From contig NZ_WKKH01000005.1 in NCBI RefSeq assembly GCF_009674725.1, positions 124,001-188,000 on the forward strand: a stretch of 64,000 bases of DNA. Direction: 5' to 3'. Positions 1 to 8,850 of this stretch are shown here, one piece after another. Position 1 is the stretch's first letter. Each line of letters begins with the position of its first letter. The DNA comes from Pedobacter petrophilus. GTDB lineage: Bacteria; Bacteroidota; Bacteroidia; Sphingobacteriales; Sphingobacteriaceae. The notes beneath the pieces are model-generated. The model searched no databases and was not told where the DNA came from. It saw only the letters and a list, made by a program, of their open reading frames with translations. The translations under genes were made by a program, and so were the position numbers.

Positions 1-306
1 TTTGGTAGAGTGAAATGTTTTAATGGTTTGTGCTAAACTATCTTGCGCGGTATGGTGAAGGATCACAAAATTAGGTTTTCGGATTCCAAAATTTACAGAA
101 CCAACCCAGGTTTGATTTGTTGGATTAGCTAAATCATACAACTGGCCTGCAGGTGGCGCAGCAGAAATGATGGCTGCAAAATCTTTTGTCTTTTGCTTAT
201 AAATTTTTTCTGTTGCAGCATATTTATTCGTGCTGCATGCAGAAATAAGTAAGGCCAATGTTAAAATAGAAGCGCCGCGGAAAGAATGAAATTTTACTGG
301 AAACAT
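1..306 (-). CDS. N-acetylmuramoyl-L-alanine amidase-like lipoprotein (3' end cut by window)
   Basis: From the ATG at 306 the minus strand stays open for 102 codons to the window edge, so only the N-terminus is visible. It begins with a basic/hydrophobic stretch ending in a lipobox (LISAC, Cys24), which indicates an exported lipoprotein. Residues about 72-90 (NFGIRKPNFVILHHTAQDS) look like the start of the zinc amidase (Amidase_2) fold, in which the ILHHT histidine is a metal ligand. Such enzymes cut the lactyl-L-alanine amide bond of peptidoglycan during turnover. The gene diverges from the M49-like gene across about 115 bp. The family call rests on this short segment; the remaining ligands lie outside the window. 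Confidence 0.7.
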   Translation of the reverse strand, partial: MFPVKFHSFRGASILTLALLISACSTNKYAATEKIYKQKTKDFAAIISAAPPAGQLYDLANPTNQTWVGSVNFGIRKPNFVILHHTAQDSLAQTIKTFHSTK

Positions 307-420
307 GGTAATATTTTAATAGAATATGAAGTTACAAAGTTATACTAAACTTCATCCAATACATCAAACTTTATACAAAGCTTTCAAATTTTAGTAATTT
401 AGCAACGATATTTTGTAATA

Positions 421-2100
421 ATGAAGAAACTATACAAACCCATACTCTTTCTCTCTGCAATAGCCTGCTCTGCCAGTTTATTTTCTGCTTGTACCAATAC
501 AGGCAAACCTACTGAAGAAAAAACAACGGTGGTACAAAAAGATAGCTTAACGGATTATGTTGCCAACAGACTCCCTGTATATGAGAGGGTAAAACTGACC
601 ACCAACCTTAACCAACTGAGCGTTAACGACCGGAAGATTTTACCCCTTCTGATCCAGGCCGCTGAGATTATGGACGAACTTTACTGGAAACAAGCTTATC
701 CGCAACGCGATAGTCTGATGGCTACAATTAAGGATGAAAAAACCCGTGAATTCGTAAACATTAATTATGGTCCCTGGGATAGACTCAATAATGAGAAGCC
801 TTTCGTTGCAGGTGTGGGAAATAAACCGGAGGGGGCATCCTTTTATCCAATAGGCGTTAAGAAAGAAGAAATTGAAAAGGCAGATTTAGCTGATAAATAC
901 GGTGCTTATTCGGTAATAAAAAAGGATAGTACCGGAAAATTTATCACCGTGCCATACCATGTGTTATTTGCATCTGAGTTACAAAGGGCAAGTTCTCTAT
1001 TGAAACAAGCAGCACTAATTGCTGAAGATGCCGGCTTAAAAAAATATTTAAACCTGCGCGCAGATGCCCTGGTAACAGATAAGTTTACGGCGAGTGATTA
1101 TGCCTGGCTGGATATGAAAACAAACGGACTGGATATCATTATTGGTCCGATTGAAAATTATGAGGATAAACTTTTCAATGCCCGGACCAGCTACGAAGCT
1201 TATGTTTTAATTAAAGACAAGGAATGGAGTAAACGCCTGGAGAAATACGTAAAGCTTTTACCAGAGTTGCAAAAGAACCTTCCTGTGCCGGCAAAGTATA
1301 AAAAAGAAACGCCTGGCACAGATTCTGAACTTAATGCTTACGACGTAGTTTATTATGCCGGCGATTGCAATGCAGGATCTAAAACCATTGCTGTTAACTT
1401 ACCCAATGATGAAAAAATTCAGCAGGAAAAAGGAACCCGCCGCTCGCAGCTAAAAAACGCAATGCAAGCAAAATTTGATAAAATTCTGCTGCCAATATCT
1501 AAAGAATTAATTGATGCAGACCAACAGAAATATATAAAGTTCGATGCTTTTTTTGCCAATGTGATGTTTCACGAAGTTGCCCATGGTTTAGGCATCAAAA
1601 AAACAATTACCGGAAAAGGCTTTGTTCGCGAAGCTTTAAAAGAACAATATAGCTGGCTGGAAGAAGGCAAAGCCGATATTTTAGGTCTGTACATGGTTAC
1701 CGGTTTACTAAAGAAAGGTGAACTTCAGGGCGATATTAAAGATTACTACACTACCTTCATGGCAGGTATTCTGCGTTCTGTTCGCTTTGGTGTTTCAGAA
1801 GCTCATGGCAAAGCAAACATGCAATGCTTTAACTACTTTGCAGAAAAGGGTGCTTTCGAGCGTACATCCAAAGGAACATATAAAGTTAATTTCGAGAAGT
1901 TTGGCTCCGCTATGAATGAATTAAGTGCATTCATTATTACTTTACAAGGAAACGGTGATAAGGCTGCTGTAGAGAAAACACAAAAAGAGAAAGCAGTTAT
2001 CCCTGCTACACTTCAGCAAGATTTAGATCGCCTGACTAGAAAAAACATTCCGGTTGACATTGTTTTTGAACAAGGCGTGGACGTTTTAGGCGTAAAATAA
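421..2100 (+). CDS. M49-like zinc metallopeptidase lipoprotein
   Basis: The 559-residue protein starts with a signal sequence ending in LFSAC, so it should be lipid-anchored. Near residues 388-392 it has HEVAH followed by a Gly, and about 32 residues later WLEEGKAD. These are the two zinc-binding segments of the dipeptidyl-peptidase III (M49) superfamily. Classical DPP III enzymes have a longer HExxGH motif; here it is the shorter HExxH form. Database relatives of this kind are often mislabelled 'dihydrofolate reductase' or 'Zn-dependent hydrolase'. The gene stands alone: the amidase gene is divergent upstream and a terminator hairpin follows the stop. Zinc peptidase-like fold is fairly sure; the substrate is unknown. 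Confidence 0.75.
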   Translation: MKKLYKPILFLSAIACSASLFSACTNTGKPTEEKTTVVQKDSLTDYVANRLPVYERVKLTTNLNQLSVNDRKILPLLIQAAEIMDELYWKQAYPQRDSLMATIKDEKTREFVNINYGPWDRLNNEKPFVAGVGNKPEGASFYPIGVKKEEIEKADLADKYGAYSVIKKDSTGKFITVPYHVLFASELQRASSLLKQAALIAEDAGLKKYLNLRADALVTDKFTASDYAWLDMKTNGLDIIIGPIENYEDKLFNARTSYEAYVLIKDKEWSKRLEKYVKLLPELQKNLPVPAKYKKETPGTDSELNAYDVVYYAGDCNAGSKTIAVNLPNDEKIQQEKGTRRSQLKNAMQAKFDKILLPISKELIDADQQKYIKFDAFFANVMFHEVAHGLGIKKTITGKGFVREALKEQYSWLEEGKADILGLYMVTGLLKKGELQGDIKDYYTTFMAGILRSVRFGVSEAHGKANMQCFNYFAEKGAFERTSKGTYKVNFEKFGSAMNELSAFIITLQGNGDKAAVEKTQKEKAVIPATLQQDLDRLTRKNIPVDIVFEQGVDVLGVK

Positions 2101-2138
2101 AAGTATAAAATCCAACGCCGCTTTGGGCGAACATGATA

Positions 2139-2186
2139 AACCCCTGAATTAAAGGTCGCTAGGTATCTTTATTTCAGGGGTTTTTC
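2139..2186 (+). terminator. Rho-independent terminator after the M49-like gene
   Basis: An arm AACCCCTGAAT pairs with ATTTCAGGGGTT across a loop of about 21 bases and is followed by a T-rich run. It lies about 40 bp after the stop at 2100. Confidence 0.75.
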
Positions 2187-2363
2187 TTTTTTTTAAAAAA
2201 ACCCGTAACCTTTTAAAAAAACGGTCGTCTGATTAATAACTAAACAGCGGGAACTATTCGTTCCGAGCCAAACTTTAAACAAGAAGGCAAAAAAATGGAA
2301 AACGTATGCACATGCGTTATGGAAAACATTTTGCCAAATTTTTAAAACTTAAGACCAAAACAA

Positions 2364-4802
2364 ATGAATTTTTTTTACAAAATATCACTTTTCACCATCG
2401 CTACTTTCTCTTCTATGAGTTTGTTTGCACAAACTACTCCAAAGGTTAACGTAACAGGAACCATCCTCGACGAGAATAAAAAACCAGTAGATTACGCAAC
2501 TGTAGTACTATATAAAGCAGCAGACTCCAGCATTGTAAAAACCAGTTTCACAGATCAGAATGGTGTCTTCGGCTTTTACGTAAGTACAAAAGGGCTTTAT
2601 TTTTACAAAGCCAGCAATATGGGCTATAACACGATTAAAAGTAAAATCATTACACTTGCTAATGAAAATCAGAAAGTAGATTTTGGTTCAGCGGCCCTTG
2701 TTTCGAGCACCCAAAATTTAAAAGAAGTTAGCATTGCCATAACCAAGCCCTTAATTGAGCGGAAAATGGATAGAGTAGTTATGAACGTTTCCAGCAGCGC
2801 AATCATGACAGGATCAAATGCGCTGGAAGTTTTACAGAAAGCACCTGGTGTTTCGGTTGATCAGAATGATAACATTTCAATGCAGGGCAAACAAGGCGTA
2901 TTAATTCAGCTCGATGGAAAACAAACCTACATGAGCAGCGCCGATGTTGCCAATTTACTTCGAAATATGCAGAGTTCAGAAATCGAAACGATAGAGCTGA
3001 TCACGAATCCATCTTCCAAATATGATGCAGCCGGAAACTCCGGAATCATCAATATCAGAACCAAGAAAAACAAAGCTGGCGGCACCAATGGAAGCATCAA
3101 CGCAACGGCTGGTTATGGTAAAAACTTTAGAGGCAATACGGGCATAAACCTGAATCATAGGACGAAAAAACTCAATCTGTTCGGAAACTACAACTATGGA
3201 AATACCACACGGGAGAATATCATCACCATTGACCGGATCTCAAACGGCACGCCTGATACTTATTTCATGCAGTCTGGATCTAGCTTAAGGAAGCAGCAAA
3301 ACAATAATTTTAAAGCCGGTTTAGATTATTTTATCAACAAGAATAATACTATAGGCGTGTTAGTAAACGGTTATTTTAACAATGGAACAGAAGCTTCTAA
3401 AAACAATACCTTAATTGGTCCGTCTTTTCAGCAGGTAGATTCAACGTTAATATCCAACAGCCTGCAAACGAACAAATATAATAATGTGTCTTATAACCTT
3501 AATTATAAATCGGTTTTGGATACTGCAGACTCTGAAATTTCTGCAGATTTTGATTATTCGAAATACAATGGAAACGACGGTTCCGAATATGAAAATGATT
3601 ACATGTTCGCCAATGGAAACAGAATTCGCCCGGTAAATTATACCAGAAATGGTACACCATCGAAAATTGACATCAAAGCTTTTAAGGTTGATTATAAAGT
3701 TGGTTTGAGTAAAACAATCAAACTGGAAGCCGGCATAAAAAGTAGCTGGGTAAAAACAGATAACGATTTGCAGGCAGAAGAGTTGGTTAACAATATCTGG
3801 CAAAACGATGTTCGCCGCAGCAATCAGTTTATTTACGATGAGAACGTAAATGCGGCTTATACAAATATTAATAAACAGTTTAAAAACACCAGTATTCAGC
3901 TTGGTTTAAGAGTTGAGCAAACCAATTCTAAAGGAAACCTCGTTACCACAAATACGGTAGTAGAAAGAGATTATTTTGATTTTTTCCCTACGCTATTTGT
4001 GCAGCAAACGCTTTCAAAAAACCATCAGTTGGGTTTCTCCTACAGCCGCAGAATAGACCGCCCAAGTTATGATGCCTTAAATCCGTTTATTTATTACCTT
4101 GATCAATACACCTACAATAAAGGTAATCCATTTCTAAAACCTCAATACACCAACAATGTAGAGTTGAGTTACACTTTTATGCAGAAATATTTGCTTTCGG
4201 TTGGTTACAGCAGAACTAATGATGTAATTACAGAAGTTTTGTTACCAGATTCTGCGCAGAAAGCATTATTTCAAACAAATGAAAATCTTGCTAAAAATAC
4301 CAGTTATAACGCAAATTTAAATATCCCTGTTCAGGTAGCGAAGTGGTGGTCTATGAACAACAATCTGAACGTTTTCTACCTAAGCTTCGAAGCACCTGAT
4401 TTGGCTGGTGTAGCTTTAAAAACGGGTAAAACATCTTTCCAGTTTAAATCTCAGCAAAGTTTTACCATTGCCAATGGCCTTACGGGGGAACTAAACGGAA
4501 GTTACGAGTCTCCTTTAGATTACGGCACACTTCGAATTAAAGCACGTTACTCTATTGATGCGGGTTTAAGTAAATCGCTTTTTGATAAAAAGGCAACTTT
4601 GAAACTGGCTTTATCAGATATTTTCAATATGTATAAAAACGATATTTCAAGTGCATATCCTGGTTTGAAATATGAGGTACATCAGAAAAATGAAAGCCAG
4701 ATTGGGAGAATCAGTTTCACTTACCGTTTTGGTAAAGAGATTAAACCCGCCCGTCGCCGTGCTACGGGAACAGAAGCTGAGCAAAACAGGATGAAGAATT
4801 AA
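2364..4802 (+). CDS. TonB-dependent receptor family outer-membrane beta-barrel protein
   Basis: This 812-residue protein has a signal peptide (cleavage after SLFAQ), then a carboxypeptidase-regulatory-like domain at about 27-115 (VTGTILDENKKPVDYATVVLY). A plug-like region at about 130-235 carries the NPSSKYDAAGNSGIINI segment typical of these proteins, and a long barrel rich in aromatic beta strands follows, ending in ISFTYRFGKE. It lacks an obvious N-terminal TonB box and a SusD partner, so it resembles the 'outer membrane beta-barrel family' rather than a SusC glycan importer. It probably sits in the outer membrane as receptor or transporter of an unknown ligand. No operon partner is seen; carB converges on it. 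Confidence 0.85.
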   Translation: MNFFYKISLFTIATFSSMSLFAQTTPKVNVTGTILDENKKPVDYATVVLYKAADSSIVKTSFTDQNGVFGFYVSTKGLYFYKASNMGYNTIKSKIITLANENQKVDFGSAALVSSTQNLKEVSIAITKPLIERKMDRVVMNVSSSAIMTGSNALEVLQKAPGVSVDQNDNISMQGKQGVLIQLDGKQTYMSSADVANLLRNMQSSEIETIELITNPSSKYDAAGNSGIINIRTKKNKAGGTNGSINATAGYGKNFRGNTGINLNHRTKKLNLFGNYNYGNTTRENIITIDRISNGTPDTYFMQSGSSLRKQQNNNFKAGLDYFINKNNTIGVLVNGYFNNGTEASKNNTLIGPSFQQVDSTLISNSLQTNKYNNVSYNLNYKSVLDTADSEISADFDYSKYNGNDGSEYENDYMFANGNRIRPVNYTRNGTPSKIDIKAFKVDYKVGLSKTIKLEAGIKSSWVKTDNDLQAEELVNNIWQNDVRRSNQFIYDENVNAAYTNINKQFKNTSIQLGLRVEQTNSKGNLVTTNTVVERDYFDFFPTLFVQQTLSKNHQLGFSYSRRIDRPSYDALNPFIYYLDQYTYNKGNPFLKPQYTNNVELSYTFMQKYLLSVGYSRTNDVITEVLLPDSAQKALFQTNENLAKNTSYNANLNIPVQVAKWWSMNNNLNVFYLSFEAPDLAGVALKTGKTSFQFKSQQSFTIANGLTGELNGSYESPLDYGTLRIKARYSIDAGLSKSLFDKKATLKLALSDIFNMYKNDISSAYPGLKYEVHQKNESQIGRISFTYRFGKEIKPARRRATGTEAEQNRMKN

Positions 4803-4808
4803 TTATCA

Positions 4809-4840
4809 TTATTGCCATGGGCTTAAGCCCATGGCAATAA
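4809..4840. repeat. 32-bp perfect palindrome between convergent genes
   Basis: The arm TTATTGCCATGGGCTT (4809-4824) is followed directly by its exact reverse complement to 4840. It lies 7 bp after the stop of the barrel gene and before the carB terminator. It could act as a terminator for the plus-strand gene although no T-run follows, or be a copy of a dispersed palindromic repeat. Confidence 0.8.
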
Positions 4841-4844
4841 ACAA

Positions 4845-4869
4845 AAAAGGCGATGTTTCCATCGCCTTT
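4845..4869 (-). terminator. Intrinsic terminator of carB
   Basis: A ten-base stem AAAGGCGATG / CATCGCCTTT closes a four-base loop (4856-4859). Read on the minus strand it ends in a T-run eight bases past the carB stop. Confidence 0.85.
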
Positions 4870-4877
4870 AGCTCTTA

Positions 4878-7715
4878 TTATTTACTTAGATACATTGATT
4901 TATCTTTGTACAGCTTACGGAAGTAAGGATCTTCCAGATCTTTGATAAAACGAATCGCTTCACCTGTTGATTTCATTTCAGGACCTAACTCTTTCTGAAC
5001 TTCAGGGAATTTATCATAAGAGAAAACAGGTTCTTTAATGGCATAACCTTTTAGTTTACGAACAATGGTAAAATCTTTCAATTTTGCTACACCTAACATA
5101 ATTTTAGCTGCAATATTGATATAAGGAACATCGTAAGCTTTCGCAATGAAAGGAACCGTACGTGACGCTCTTGGATTCGCTTCGATTACATAAACTTTTT
5201 CATCCTTGATGGCAAACTGAATGTTCAATAAGCCACGTACATCTAAAGCTTTTGCAATTTTGATCGAATACTCTTCCATTGCCTTCGTTACCGTTTCTGG
5301 CAAGCTAAAAGTAGGGAGTACCGCGAATGAATCGCCTGAGTGAATACCTGCAGGCTCGATGTGTTCCATCATACCCACAATGTGAACATCATCACCATCA
5401 GAAATTGAATCAGATTCAGCTTCTTCTGCCCGGTCTAAAAAGTGATCAATCAATACACGGTTCCCGGGTAAATCACCTAATAATTTCACTACTGCTTTTT
5501 CGAGGTCTTCATCGTTAATTACGATGCTCATTCCTTGTCCGCCTAATACATAACTCGGGCGAACCAAAACCGGATAACCTACTTCATTAGCAACTACAAT
5601 TGCTTCTTCAGCGTTTTCCGCTACCCCATATTTCGGATATGGGATGTTTAATTCTTTTAACAAATCTGAAAAGCGACCACGATCTTCAGCAATGTCCATA
5701 TTCTCGAAAGATGTTCCGATAATTTTAACCCCAATCTGCGTTAATTTCTCCGCCATTTTAAGCGCCGTTTGGCCACCTAACTGAACAATTACGCCCACTG
5801 GTTTCTCTAACTCGATAATTTCACGAACGTGTTCCCAGAAAACCGGCTCGAAGTATAACTTATCGGCCATGTTAAAATCTGTAGAAACCGTTTCAGGGTT
5901 ACAATTTACCATAATGGCTTCGAAACCAGATTCTTTCGCAGCTAATAAACCGTGCACACATGAATAATCAAATTCGATCCCCTGACCAATACGGTTCGGA
6001 CCAGAGCCCAGAACAATCACTTTTTTATTTTCCGAAGGGATAGATTCATTTTCTTCATCAAATGAAGAGTAGTAATATGGTGTTTGTGCCGGGAATTCCG
6101 CGGCGCAGGTATCAACCATTTTGTATACCCTATTTATACCTAAGGCTTTACGGCGATCGTAAACTTCATCCTCCGTTACATTTCCTAGCAACCAGGCAAT
6201 CTGAATATCAGAGAAACCTTTTTGTTTAAGGGTGAAGAAAAAATCCTGAGGGATGTTATTTAAAGAATATCTTTTTAGCTCAATCTCCAAGGCAACAAGC
6301 TCCTGAATTTGGTTTAAGAACCACTTATCAATTTTGGTTACCTTACGGATAGATTCCAAAGGCACACCCATTGTCATGGCATCTTTTATTAAGAACAAAC
6401 GGTTCCATGAAGCATGCTCCAGACCATCCATAATTTCTTCGATATTGCGGACTTGCCTGCCATCTGCACCTAAACCTGCGCGGTTTATTTCTAAACTCTG
6501 ACAAGCTTTTTGCAGTGCCTCAATGAAAGTACGGCCGATTGCCATTACCTCACCAACAGATTTCATCTGTAAACCAAGTTCTTTATTGGCACCTTTAAAT
6601 TTGTCGAAATTCCAGCGAGGGATTTTCACAATTACGTAATCTAACGTAGGCTCAAAATATGCCGAAGTTGTTTTGGTAATTTGATTTTCTATTTCATCAA
6701 GGTTGTAACCGATTGCCAGTTTCGCTGCAATTTTAGCGATTGGATAACCCGTTGCCTTACTTGCCAAAGCCGATGAACGAGATACACGTGGGTTAATTTC
6801 TATGGCGATAATGGAATCATCTGCAGGGTTAACAGAGAACTGAACGTTGCAACCACCAGCAAAGTTACCGATAGCACGCATCATTTTAATGGCCTGGTTA
6901 CGCATATCCTGGTAACAACGATCAGATAAAGTCATTGCTGGTGCTACCGTGATCGAATCTCCTGTGTGGATTCCCATTGGATCGAAGTTTTCAATCGAAC
7001 AGATAATGATTACGTTGTCGTTGCTATCTCTCAATAACTCTAACTCGTATTCTTTCCAGCCTAAAACGGCTTTCTCTACTAAAACCTCATGCGTTGGAGA
7101 AGCTTCTAAACCACGTTTAAGTGCGGCATCAAATTCTTCTTTTTTGTGCACAAAACCACCACCGGAACCACCTAAGGTATAAGATGGACGAATTACTAAC
7201 GGAAAGCCGATTAGCTGGGCAGCTTCTTTACCTTCTAAGAAAGAATTGGCAATTTTCGACTCTGCCACTCCTACGCCTATATCCACCATTAACTGGCGGA
7301 AAGATTCACGGTTTTCGGTTTTCTCAATCGCATCAACATCAACCCCAACAACCTTCACACCATATTTTTCCCAAACGCCACGTTCTTCTGCTTCTTTACA
7401 AAGGTTTAGTGCCGTTTGGCCACCCATTGTAGGTAATACAGCATCAATTTTTGGCAGATCAGAAGAAGCAATGTGCTCTTGCAAAATCTCTTCGATCGAA
7501 TCAACTGATAAAGGTCTCAGGTAAACATGATCCCCGATTACCTTATCCGTCATAATCGTAGCCGGATTGGAGTTGATAATGGAAACGGTAATCCCTTCTT
7601 CTTTTAAAGAAAGTGCCGCTTGCGAACCCGAGTAGTCAAATTCACAGGCCTGGCCAATAATGATAGGTCCTGATCCGATGATTAATACTGAGCGTATTGA
7701 AGTGTCTTTAGGCAT
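4878..7715 (-). CDS. carB: Carbamoyl-phosphate synthase large subunit, short form
   Basis: CarB makes carbamoyl phosphate for pyrimidine and arginine synthesis from bicarbonate, ammonia supplied by CarA, and two ATP. The 945-residue protein shows the two homologous ATP-grasp halves: SGPIIIGQACEFDYSG near the start and its second-half counterpart SGPNRIGQGIEFDYS at about residue 570. Each half carries the glycine-rich ATP loops (GGSGGGFV; GGQGMSIV) and an ExNPR segment (EINPRVSRSS; EANPRASRT). It stops around E. coli residue 935, so the C-terminal MGS-like allosteric domain of about 130 residues is missing. No remnant of that domain follows the stop; a terminator does. carA is not in the window. 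Confidence 0.95.
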   Translation of the reverse strand: MPKDTSIRSVLIIGSGPIIIGQACEFDYSGSQAALSLKEEGITVSIINSNPATIMTDKVIGDHVYLRPLSVDSIEEILQEHIASSDLPKIDAVLPTMGGQTALNLCKEAEERGVWEKYGVKVVGVDVDAIEKTENRESFRQLMVDIGVGVAESKIANSFLEGKEAAQLIGFPLVIRPSYTLGGSGGGFVHKKEEFDAALKRGLEASPTHEVLVEKAVLGWKEYELELLRDSNDNVIIICSIENFDPMGIHTGDSITVAPAMTLSDRCYQDMRNQAIKMMRAIGNFAGGCNVQFSVNPADDSIIAIEINPRVSRSSALASKATGYPIAKIAAKLAIGYNLDEIENQITKTTSAYFEPTLDYVIVKIPRWNFDKFKGANKELGLQMKSVGEVMAIGRTFIEALQKACQSLEINRAGLGADGRQVRNIEEIMDGLEHASWNRLFLIKDAMTMGVPLESIRKVTKIDKWFLNQIQELVALEIELKRYSLNNIPQDFFFTLKQKGFSDIQIAWLLGNVTEDEVYDRRKALGINRVYKMVDTCAAEFPAQTPYYYSSFDEENESIPSENKKVIVLGSGPNRIGQGIEFDYSCVHGLLAAKESGFEAIMVNCNPETVSTDFNMADKLYFEPVFWEHVREIIELEKPVGVIVQLGGQTALKMAEKLTQIGVKIIGTSFENMDIAEDRGRFSDLLKELNIPYPKYGVAENAEEAIVVANEVGYPVLVRPSYVLGGQGMSIVINDEDLEKAVVKLLGDLPGNRVLIDHFLDRAEEAESDSISDGDDVHIVGMMEHIEPAGIHSGDSFAVLPTFSLPETVTKAMEEYSIKIAKALDVRGLLNIQFAIKDEKVYVIEANPRASRTVPFIAKAYDVPYINIAAKIMLGVAKLKDFTIVRKLKGYAIKEPVFSYDKFPEVQKELGPEMKSTGEAIRFIKDLEDPYFRKLYKDKSMYLSK

Positions 7716-8066
7716 GATAAAGCTTAAACAATGATTAAAATTCTAAAGTAAATTGGCTCCATTTTGAAACCATGAAAGCAACGAGATTTTGTGCTTGTAA
7801 GAAGAAAAATCCCAACTGTTCTGTCGGGATGCAAAGATAGGTTTTTTGAAGCGTTTTTTAATTTAATTTTTCAAAATTAAAATGTGCATTGAAAATACAT
7901 TAAAGCATGGCTGATTTAACTCGCATAAGCACATTAAATTTGGATGATGAAATCATTAATTGTCACCTAAAATGATGGGGAAGGGACTAGATCTAAAACA
8001 ATAAATAAATGATAATAAAAATGCATAAAATCAAAAAAGGAGCATGTGCTCCTTTTTTGATTTTAA
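7716..8066. other. Gene-free spacer upstream of carB
   Basis: The 351-bp AT-rich spacer holds a candidate carB -7 element at 7832-7839 (TATCTTTG on the minus strand, a perfect TAnnTTTG) about 115 bp before the start codon; no good -33 partner was found at the usual distance. It also holds the terminator of the next minus-strand gene at 8033-8058. I see no credible reading frame. Confidence 0.5.
8033..8058 (-). terminator. Terminator of the small secreted protein gene
   Basis: The stem AAAAAAGGAGCA / TGCTCCTTTTTT is nearly symmetric with a T-run on both strands. It follows the stop at 8067 by about 9 bases. Confidence 0.8.
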
Positions 8067-8384
8067 TTATTGCTGTAATTTAATTTCTCCCAAGTCTGTA
8101 GTCGTACTGTCTTTTACAGCTACATTCTCAATAACAGCATCTTTATATGGTGCATTTGCCTTTATCAAAATGTTATACACACCTTCTTTCAAATTGATAA
8201 AGGAAAAAGCGCCCTGATTAACCTGTATTTTAACTGTATCCGAACCTGCAACAAGCGAAACACCGGCGACAGCATCTGGAGGACTAACCCTGCCAATAAT
8301 CCCACCAGCTTTAACAAATGTAAAAGCAACAAACAAAATAGAAGACAGAATTAAGGCGACGCAAAAAACACTCAGCTTTTTCAT
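8067..8384 (-). CDS. Small secreted protein with a carboxypeptidase-regulatory-like fold
   Basis: The protein has 105 residues from the chosen ATG (MKKLSVFCVA...). An upstream in-frame ATG at 8426 would only add 14 residues in front of a good signal peptide, so I reject it. After the membrane segment (about 5-25) comes one beta-rich domain, including GRVSPPDAVAGV, FSFINLKEGVYNILI and a final LGEIKLQQ. This resembles a single carboxypeptidase-regulatory-like or transthyretin-like domain, often found in Bacteroidota exported proteins. Function is unknown; it may be a periplasmic or surface accessory. It has its own terminator and no evident operon partner. Confidence 0.65.
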   Translation of the reverse strand: MKKLSVFCVALILSSILFVAFTFVKAGGIIGRVSPPDAVAGVSLVAGSDTVKIQVNQGAFSFINLKEGVYNILIKANAPYKDAVIENVAVKDSTTTDLGEIKLQQ

Positions 8385-8649
8385 ATAATTTATTTTAGTT
8401 CTTAAATGCCATTTCATGGAACCCATATTAAACCGATCGTATAACTAATTTGTTTGTCGCAGAAATAGAACACTGTAGCATTTTTAAGAAACAGATAACC
8501 CATTCAGGCGCATCACAAATTGGCGTATTCTCTGTAAAACGACCGCTAAAGTAATAAACAATCGTTAAAATAATGTTAAAACGTAACATTAATATAGTGT
8601 TAAAAGAACACGAAGTCATGTCTAAGTCATGAAAGATGCTTTTCCCTAA

Positions 8650-8818
8650 TATTGGCAAAAATCTTGTAATAAGCAGAACATATATGCGTTTTGTATATAC
8701 TTTAGAAAAAGATCTAAAGCTTCCTCGCGGAGTAGTTAACCGCAATGAGGATTTCTTCATAAATAGTTTGTTTGGTTTATTATCCGGTTTGAGGAGCCCT
8801 CCTCAGCCGGATTTTTTC
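8650..8818 (+). ncRNA. Candidate structured RNA or leader ahead of pnuC
   Basis: Two hairpins sit close together. The first (8723-8750) pairs CCTC-GCGG with CCGC-aat-GAGG. The second (8782-8812) pairs ATCCGG-ttt-GAGGAG with CTCCTC-ag-CCGGAT and is followed by six T, a strong intrinsic terminator. The terminator ends about 33 bp before the pnuC ATG. This could be a small independent RNA or an attenuator/riboswitch-like leader. I do not recognise a known riboswitch; the TPP consensus is absent. The 5' boundary is a guess. Confidence 0.4.
8782..8818 (+). terminator. Strong terminator hairpin upstream of pnuC
   Basis: The stem is about 12 bp with an internal mismatch and is followed by TTTTTTC. 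It lies upstream of pnuC and 3' of no recognised gene, which suggests attenuation or the end of a small RNA. Confidence 0.75.
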
Positions 8819-8850
8819 TTTTATGGCTTTTTCTCCTACATTTGATCTAT

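Noticed and set aside
8428-8760. 110-codon minus-strand frame over the pnuC leader
   Set aside because: No domain, odd composition and overlap with a strong terminator and hairpin; better explained as a chance frame over a structured RNA.
8650-8850. TPP riboswitch ahead of a PnuC/PnuT-type gene
   Set aside because: The conserved CTGAGA and ACCTGATCTGG-like elements are absent, and the kinase partner points to nicotinamide riboside.
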